From NCBI GenBank assembly GCA_022560555.1, contig JADFSZ010000051.1, positions 1-9,935 on the forward strand: DNA of 9,935 nucleotides, in the 5' to 3' direction. The notes under the pieces were generated by a model. The model was not told the origin of the DNA. It worked only from the letters and a program-made list of their open reading frames with translations, and did no database searches. The translations under genes and the position numbers were made by a program. The DNA is from JADFSZ01 sp022560555 [NCBI: PVC group bacterium] (GTDB lineage: Bacteria > GCA-001730085 > JADFSZ01). Below, in pieces: positions 6,553 through 9,935 of this stretch. Position 1 is the first letter of the stretch, and every line of letters begins with the position of its first letter.

Positions 6553-7128
6553 TTGGTTATTAAAAGACGAGGATCATTTAGAGATAGGCACAAAGATAAG
6601 TACAATGATAAACACCGGGTGAATGAGCAGATTCGTATTCCGGAAGTACGCGTGATTGATGACAATGGAGAACAGTTGGGAGTTATGGAAATGGCAAAAG
6701 CCCTTCAGCTGGCTCAAGATGCTGATTTAGATCTTGTGGAGGTTTCTCCAAAGGCTGTTCCGCCGGTATGCCGGATCATCGATTATGGAAAATTTGTGTA
6801 TCAACAGAGCAAGCGTGCGCATGAAGCAAAGAAAAAACAGAAAACAACGCATCTTAAAGAAGTTAAAGTCGGCCCGAATATTGATGATCACGATTTGTTG
6901 ATTAAATTAAAACATGCCCGTGAGTTTTTGGAGCATGGGGATAAATTAAAAATCACGATAAAATTCCGCGGAAGGGAAATGCGATTGGAAAATCGCGGGC
7001 GGGATATTTTGAAACGAGTGATTAAAGAACTTGAAGATGTAGGTCAAGTTGATATGCTGCCCAAAAAAGAGGGCCGCCAAATATTTACGACATTATCGGC
7101 GAAATCAAAGAAGAAGGGAAGTGCGTAA
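6553..7128 (+). CDS. infC: Translation initiation factor IF-3, non-AUG (TTG) start
   Basis: This 191-residue protein binds the 30S subunit, keeps subunits apart and checks the initiator codon-anticodon pair. The N-domain contains '[15 protein letters not shown]' and '[23 protein letters not shown]' type sequence. A lysine-rich linker follows (about 86-105), then the C-domain with '[19 protein letters not shown]' and the hallmark 'FRGREM' (138-143). A basic stretch of about 20 residues precedes the usual N-terminal 'VNEQIR'. The start is TTG; an ATT two codons later could also serve, but its distance from the Shine-Dalgarno (13 bases) is poor. Start codons other than AUG are typical of infC, because IF3 discriminates against them and so represses its own mRNA. 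The stop overlaps the rpmI start by one base (TAATG). Confidence 0.95.
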   Translation: MVIKRRGSFRDRHKDKYNDKHRVNEQIRIPEVRVIDDNGEQLGVMEMAKALQLAQDADLDLVEVSPKAVPPVCRIIDYGKFVYQQSKRAHEAKKKQKTTHLKEVKVGPNIDDHDLLIKLKHAREFLEHGDKLKITIKFRGREMRLENRGRDILKRVIKELEDVGQVDMLPKKEGRQIFTTLSAKSKKKGSA

Positions 7129-7325
7129 TGCCAAAAATGAAAACCAACCGAGGTGCGGCTAAGCGCTTTCGTATTAATAAAAAAGGCAAGGTGAAGCGTT
7201 CGAAAGCTTACACGAGCCATTTAATGAGTGCGAAGACAAACAAGCAAAAACGGAACCTCCGAAAAAGCACCCTTGTTCATGCTAGTGATGTTCGTCGCGT
7301 GAAGAGAATGCTGCCTTACGGCTGA
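7128..7325 (+). CDS. rpmI: 50S ribosomal protein L35 (bL35)
   Basis: This is a 65-residue, strongly basic protein of the large subunit, of normal family length. It opens with '[15 protein letters not shown]', followed by '[14 protein letters not shown]' and '[15 protein letters not shown]', and ends 'VKRMLPYG', all as in bL35. The start codon shares a base with the infC stop. AAGGGA about 8 bases upstream is the ribosome-binding site, so translation is probably coupled to infC. It belongs to the near-universal infC-rpmI-rplT cluster, which L20 represses in E. coli. No L20-binding pseudoknot is recognisable here by eye. Confidence 0.97.
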   Translation: MPKMKTNRGAAKRFRINKKGKVKRSKAYTSHLMSAKTNKQKRNLRKSTLVHASDVRRVKRMLPYG

Positions 7326-7373
7326 TACCTGTTTTTATTGGTTTGAAATCGACATAAAAAGGAGTGCTTTGCA

Positions 7374-7730
7374 ATGCCTAGAACGTCCAATGCTTCAAAG
7401 TCTCGAAAGAGACGAAAGAAAATCTTAAAATTAGCGAAGGGATACCGGGGAAGCCGTCGGAATCTTTATCGCATGGCGAAGACGACAGTTATGAAAGCCC
7501 TGGATTATGCTTATCGGGATCGGCGGAATAAAAAGAGGACATTCCGCCAGCTTTGGATACTTCGCCTGAATGGGGCTCTCGAAGAGCACGGATTGTCTTA
7601 TAGCCGGTTTATTTACGGACTAAAAAAGGCCAATATCGAGCTTGATCGAAAAATATTATCGGCACTTGCTCAAGAGGATAAGAAAGCTTTTGATTCTGTT
7701 GTTGAGAAGGTCAAAGAGGCGGCCGCTTAG
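7374..7730 (+). CDS. rplT: 50S ribosomal protein L20 (bL20)
   Basis: This 118-residue protein binds 23S rRNA and is needed for early 50S assembly; the length is standard. The extended basic N-terminal tail reads '[19 protein letters not shown]'. Helical segments include '[22 protein letters not shown]', and the globular domain contains '[20 protein letters not shown]' and '[14 protein letters not shown]'. The N-terminus has 'TSNASKS' where many relatives have V-K/G-G residues, which is harmless variation. AAGGAG at 7359-7364, 9 bases before the ATG, is a good ribosome-binding site. In other bacteria L20 represses its own operon. A 114-base gap with a hairpin separates it from pheS. Confidence 0.97.
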   Translation: MPRTSNASKSRKRRKKILKLAKGYRGSRRNLYRMAKTTVMKALDYAYRDRRNKKRTFRQLWILRLNGALEEHGLSYSRFIYGLKKANIELDRKILSALAQEDKKAFDSVVEKVKEAAA

Positions 7731-7765
7731 TGATGAATCAAATTCAGCTCGGGATTAAGGCTCCT

Positions 7766-7805
7766 CCTGTCTGAAACCAAAAATATGCCTGCGTTTCCGG
7801 ACAGG
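7766..7805 (+). promoter_or_regulatory. Hairpin in the rplT-pheS gap, possible processing or attenuation element
   Basis: CCTGTCTG (7766-7773) pairs with CGGACAGG (7798-7805, one G-U). After a single bulged C at 7797, AAAC (7774-7777) pairs with GTTT (7793-7796), giving 12 pairs around a 15-base loop. A smaller hairpin TTGAC/GTCAA (7814-7818 with 7829-7833) follows just before the pheS ribosome-binding site. No run of T follows the first stem, so it is not a standard intrinsic terminator. No Phe-rich leader peptide is present, so classical pheST attenuation is not supported. A processing site or partial terminator is possible. Confidence 0.45.
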
Positions 7806-7844
7806 CCTGTTGTTTGACGACTCAGACTGTCAATGAGGCTCATT

Positions 7845-8864
7845 ATGTCTATGGAAAAACAGCTTGTCGAACTTGAGTCGGTTTGGAATGATGAATTGCA
7901 GGTATGTCAGTCCATAGAAGATTTGGAATCGGTCCGGCTTAAATATCTGGGCCGCAAATCAGGGCTGATTCATCAGCTTCTACGTGCTTTAGGAACGCTG
8001 GATCTTGAAGAAAAGAAAAAGTTTGGGGCTCGTATTAATCACCTGAAGCAAGCCGTTCAAGAAGCTGTCGAACAAAAGCAGAGTCATCTTTCCTCCGGAC
8101 CCTCCGAAAAGACAATCGACACCTTTGATCCCACCCTTCCCGGCAAGGCTCCAAATAATGGGCATGTGCATCCGATCACAATAGTCATGAATGACATTAT
8201 TGAGATCTTCCGAGGTATGGGGTTTGATCTCGCGACAGGACCGGAGGTAGAAACGGACTACTACAATTTTGAGGCTCTTAATATTCCGAAGGATCATCCG
8301 GCTCGTGACATGCAAGACACATTTTATCTAAGCGATGATCTTGTGCTCAGAACTCACACGTCGCCGGTGCAGATCCGTGTTATGGAATCTCAACAGCCTC
8401 CTATTCGAATCATTGCTCCCGGAAAAGTCTATAGAAGAGACGCGGATGTTTCTCACACCCCGATGTTTCATCAGGTTGAGGGGCTGATCGTTGACACATC
8501 GATTACCATGGGAAATTTGATGAGTGTTTTGGATCAATTTCTGAAAGAAATCTTTTCAAAAAATGTCCAAACACGATTTCGCCCCAGTTATTTTTCTTTT
8601 ACGGAGCCGTCGGCTGAAGTTGATATTTCCTGTGTGTTTTGTTCTCAAAAAGGATGTCGGGTGTGTAAAGGTTCCGGGTGGTTAGAAATTTTAGGTGCCG
8701 GAATGGTTGATCCTGCCGTGTTTTCTTCTGTTAAATATGATTCAGAAAAATTCACAGGATTTGCTTTTGGGTTGGGGGTGGAAAGGATTGCCATGCTCAA
8801 ATACGGTATCAATGATATCCGCCTCTTTTTTGAGAATGATATGCGTTTTTTGCGACAATTCTGA
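7845..8864 (+). CDS. pheS: Phenylalanyl-tRNA synthetase alpha subunit
   Basis: This is the catalytic alpha chain (339 residues) of the alpha2-beta2 PheRS, which joins phenylalanine to tRNA-Phe. An N-terminal coiled-coil arm (about 1-85) that contacts tRNA precedes the class II core. The core has 'MGFDLATGPEVETDYYNFEALN', 'HPARDMQDTFYL', 'LRTHTSPVQIRVM', motif 2 'GKVYRRDADVSHTPMFHQVEG' (193-213), and motif 3 'GFAFGLGVERIAML' (305-318). A307 matches the alanine of the phenylalanine-binding pocket. Four cysteines (C263, C266, C271, C274), seen in many bacterial PheS, may bind a metal. The frame reaches an ATG at 7833, but GAGG at 7835-7838 lies 6 bases before ATG 7845, which is preferred; ATG 7851 is also possible. 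Confidence 0.96.
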   Translation: MSMEKQLVELESVWNDELQVCQSIEDLESVRLKYLGRKSGLIHQLLRALGTLDLEEKKKFGARINHLKQAVQEAVEQKQSHLSSGPSEKTIDTFDPTLPGKAPNNGHVHPITIVMNDIIEIFRGMGFDLATGPEVETDYYNFEALNIPKDHPARDMQDTFYLSDDLVLRTHTSPVQIRVMESQQPPIRIIAPGKVYRRDADVSHTPMFHQVEGLIVDTSITMGNLMSVLDQFLKEIFSKNVQTRFRPSYFSFTEPSAEVDISCVFCSQKGCRVCKGSGWLEILGAGMVDPAVFSSVKYDSEKFTGFAFGLGVERIAMLKYGINDIRLFFENDMRFLRQF

Positions 8865-8887
8865 TTTTTAAAAAGGACGAGAGTCTT

Positions 8888-9935
8888 ATGCTGATTTCCT
8901 ATCAATGGCTCAAAGAGTTTCTTTCACTAAAAATAACTCCTCGGCAGTTATCGCAGCTTTTGTCACTGCAAGGACTGGAAGCCAGGGTGGCGTCCCCGGA
9001 CAAGGACACGATGATTGAGATTGAAGCTACGTCCAATCGACCTGATTGCCTATCCGTGATGGGTGTCGGACGCGAAGTCGCGGCAAAACTTAATTGTAAA
9101 ATAAAAATCCCCCTTATCGATCGGTCCGTAAAGACAGGAAAAAGAACCTCGGTGCCGATAACCATTAAAAAACCTTCGTTATGCCCAAGATATTTGGGCG
9201 TATTGATTGAATGTGATAAGTTTTTGAGCACTCCTTCCCTGATAGTTAAACGATTACAGAAGGCCGGTATCCGGAGTATTAACCTGGTGGTGGATGTGAC
9301 AAACTATGTTTTGCTGGAGTGCGGACATCCGACGCACGCGTTTGATGCTGATCTGCTCGAGGGTCCAAGTATTGTTATTGATACCGCGGGTTCATGCAAA
9401 AAATTGAAAACATTGGACGGTGTCGAAAGATCTCTTGATAAAGATATGCTTCTCATTTGGGACAAAAAAAAGCCGATTGCCATTGCTGGCGTTATGGGAT
9501 GTGAAAACAGCGAAATTCATCCCGGAACAAAGCGTGTGTTTATCGAAAGCGCCTATTTTGATCCAAAATCCATTCGTTTAACGTCAAAAAAGCTCAATCT
9601 TTCAACGGAGTCTTCGTTTCGTTTTGAGAGAGGGCTGGATCCCGAAGGGGCCGACTACGCGATGAGAAGAATTTTGTTTTTGTTGAAAAAGACGCAAAAG
9701 ATTAAAATTCTTGGACTCATTAACGATTGTTATCCTAAGCCGATTCGGCAGAAGAAGATTTTGTTTAGAGTCTCCAGGTTGAATCATGTTCTAGGAACTC
9801 AAATCAGGATTATTCACGCCCGTGAAATTTTAAAAAGTCTTAATTTTGTTGTTGAGGGTGCCGCAATTAAAAAAGAACGTTTTTATGTGACACCCCCAAG
9901 CTATCGTCATGAGGTGACTCGTGAGATTGATCTTA
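8888..9935 (+). CDS. pheT: Phenylalanyl-tRNA synthetase beta subunit, lacking the EMAP-II/OB tRNA-binding domain; 3' end outside window
   Basis: The frame is open from ATG 8888 to the window end, giving 349 residues. Domain B1 begins 'MLISYQWLKEFL' and reaches 'LQGLEARV' at about residue 34. It then runs almost at once into 'IEIEATSNRPDCLSVMGVGREVAA' (43-66). In E. coli PheT about 115 residues, the EMAP-II/OB-fold domain B2, lie between these two points. The B3/B4 editing region follows, with 'VVDVTNYVLLECGHPTHAFD' (134-153), 'IAIAGVMG' (197-204) and 'STESSFRFERGLDPEGA' (239-255). The start of domain B5 is at about 289-349. B5 to B8 would lie beyond the window. AAGGA at 8873-8877 is a plausible ribosome-binding site, and the gene starts 23 bases after pheS, as expected for a pheST operon. 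The editing pocket appears intact, so mischarged Tyr-tRNA-Phe should still be cleared. Confidence 0.94.
   Translation, partial: MLISYQWLKEFLSLKITPRQLSQLLSLQGLEARVASPDKDTMIEIEATSNRPDCLSVMGVGREVAAKLNCKIKIPLIDRSVKTGKRTSVPITIKKPSLCPRYLGVLIECDKFLSTPSLIVKRLQKAGIRSINLVVDVTNYVLLECGHPTHAFDADLLEGPSIVIDTAGSCKKLKTLDGVERSLDKDMLLIWDKKKPIAIAGVMGCENSEIHPGTKRVFIESAYFDPKSIRLTSKKLNLSTESSFRFERGLDPEGADYAMRRILFLLKKTQKIKILGLINDCYPKPIRQKKILFRVSRLNHVLGTQIRIIHAREILKSLNFVVEGAAIKKERFYVTPPSYRHEVTREIDL

Noticed and set aside
7733-7774. A 13-codon leader peptide (MNQIQLGIKAPPV) before pheS, as in pheM attenuation.
   Set aside because: It has no Phe codons, no Shine-Dalgarno of its own beyond the rplT end, and no downstream U-tract terminator.

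Overview
This is an ordinary bacterial chromosomal segment of housekeeping translation and RNA-maintenance genes, all on the + strand. I found no mobile elements, CRISPR array, phage genes or defence genes. The organism is Gram-negative-like with a moderate GC content (judged by eye, under half). A TIGR03790-type protein, a 6S RNA gene next to rarA and fau, and a tRNA-Val/thrS/infC/rpmI/rplT/pheS/pheT block fit a deltaproteobacterium-like or uncultured candidate-phylum genome such as Omnitrophota. The sequence alone does not settle the lineage.

Layout. Positions 1-672 hold the 3' part of a TIGR03790-family gene. A HAD phosphatase follows (703-1386), then rlmN (1403-2431), which encodes the dual-specificity 23S rRNA/tRNA adenine-C2 methyltransferase. 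The 270-base gap between rlmN and rarA is not empty. It holds a promoter and a long self-complementary RNA that I call 6S RNA (about 2484-2690). Next come rarA (2701-4002) and fau (3969-4535, 5-formyltetrahydrofolate cyclo-ligase), which overlap by 34 bases. The 148-base gap at 4536-4683 carries a perfect consensus sigma-70 promoter driving tRNA-Val(GAC) (4684-4757). After the tRNA comes a translation operon: thrS, infC (TTG start), rpmI, rplT, pheS and pheT, the last cut by the window end. The 114-base rplT-pheS gap contains a strong hairpin without a U-tract.

How the genes work together. The right half supplies charged tRNAs (ThrRS, PheRS, tRNA-Val), initiation factor IF3 and two 50S proteins. 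RlmN modifies rRNA and tRNA. 6S RNA would damp housekeeping RNA polymerase in slow growth, and its linkage to fau matches the ssrS-ygfA arrangement known from Enterobacteria.

What stands out: the 6S gene; a tRNA-Val with C instead of the near-universal U at position 33; and two synthetases in one operon that both lack an accessory N-terminal domain. ThrRS has no TGS domain and PheT has no EMAP-II/OB-fold (B2) tRNA-binding domain. These are notable variations on known systems, not a new system.
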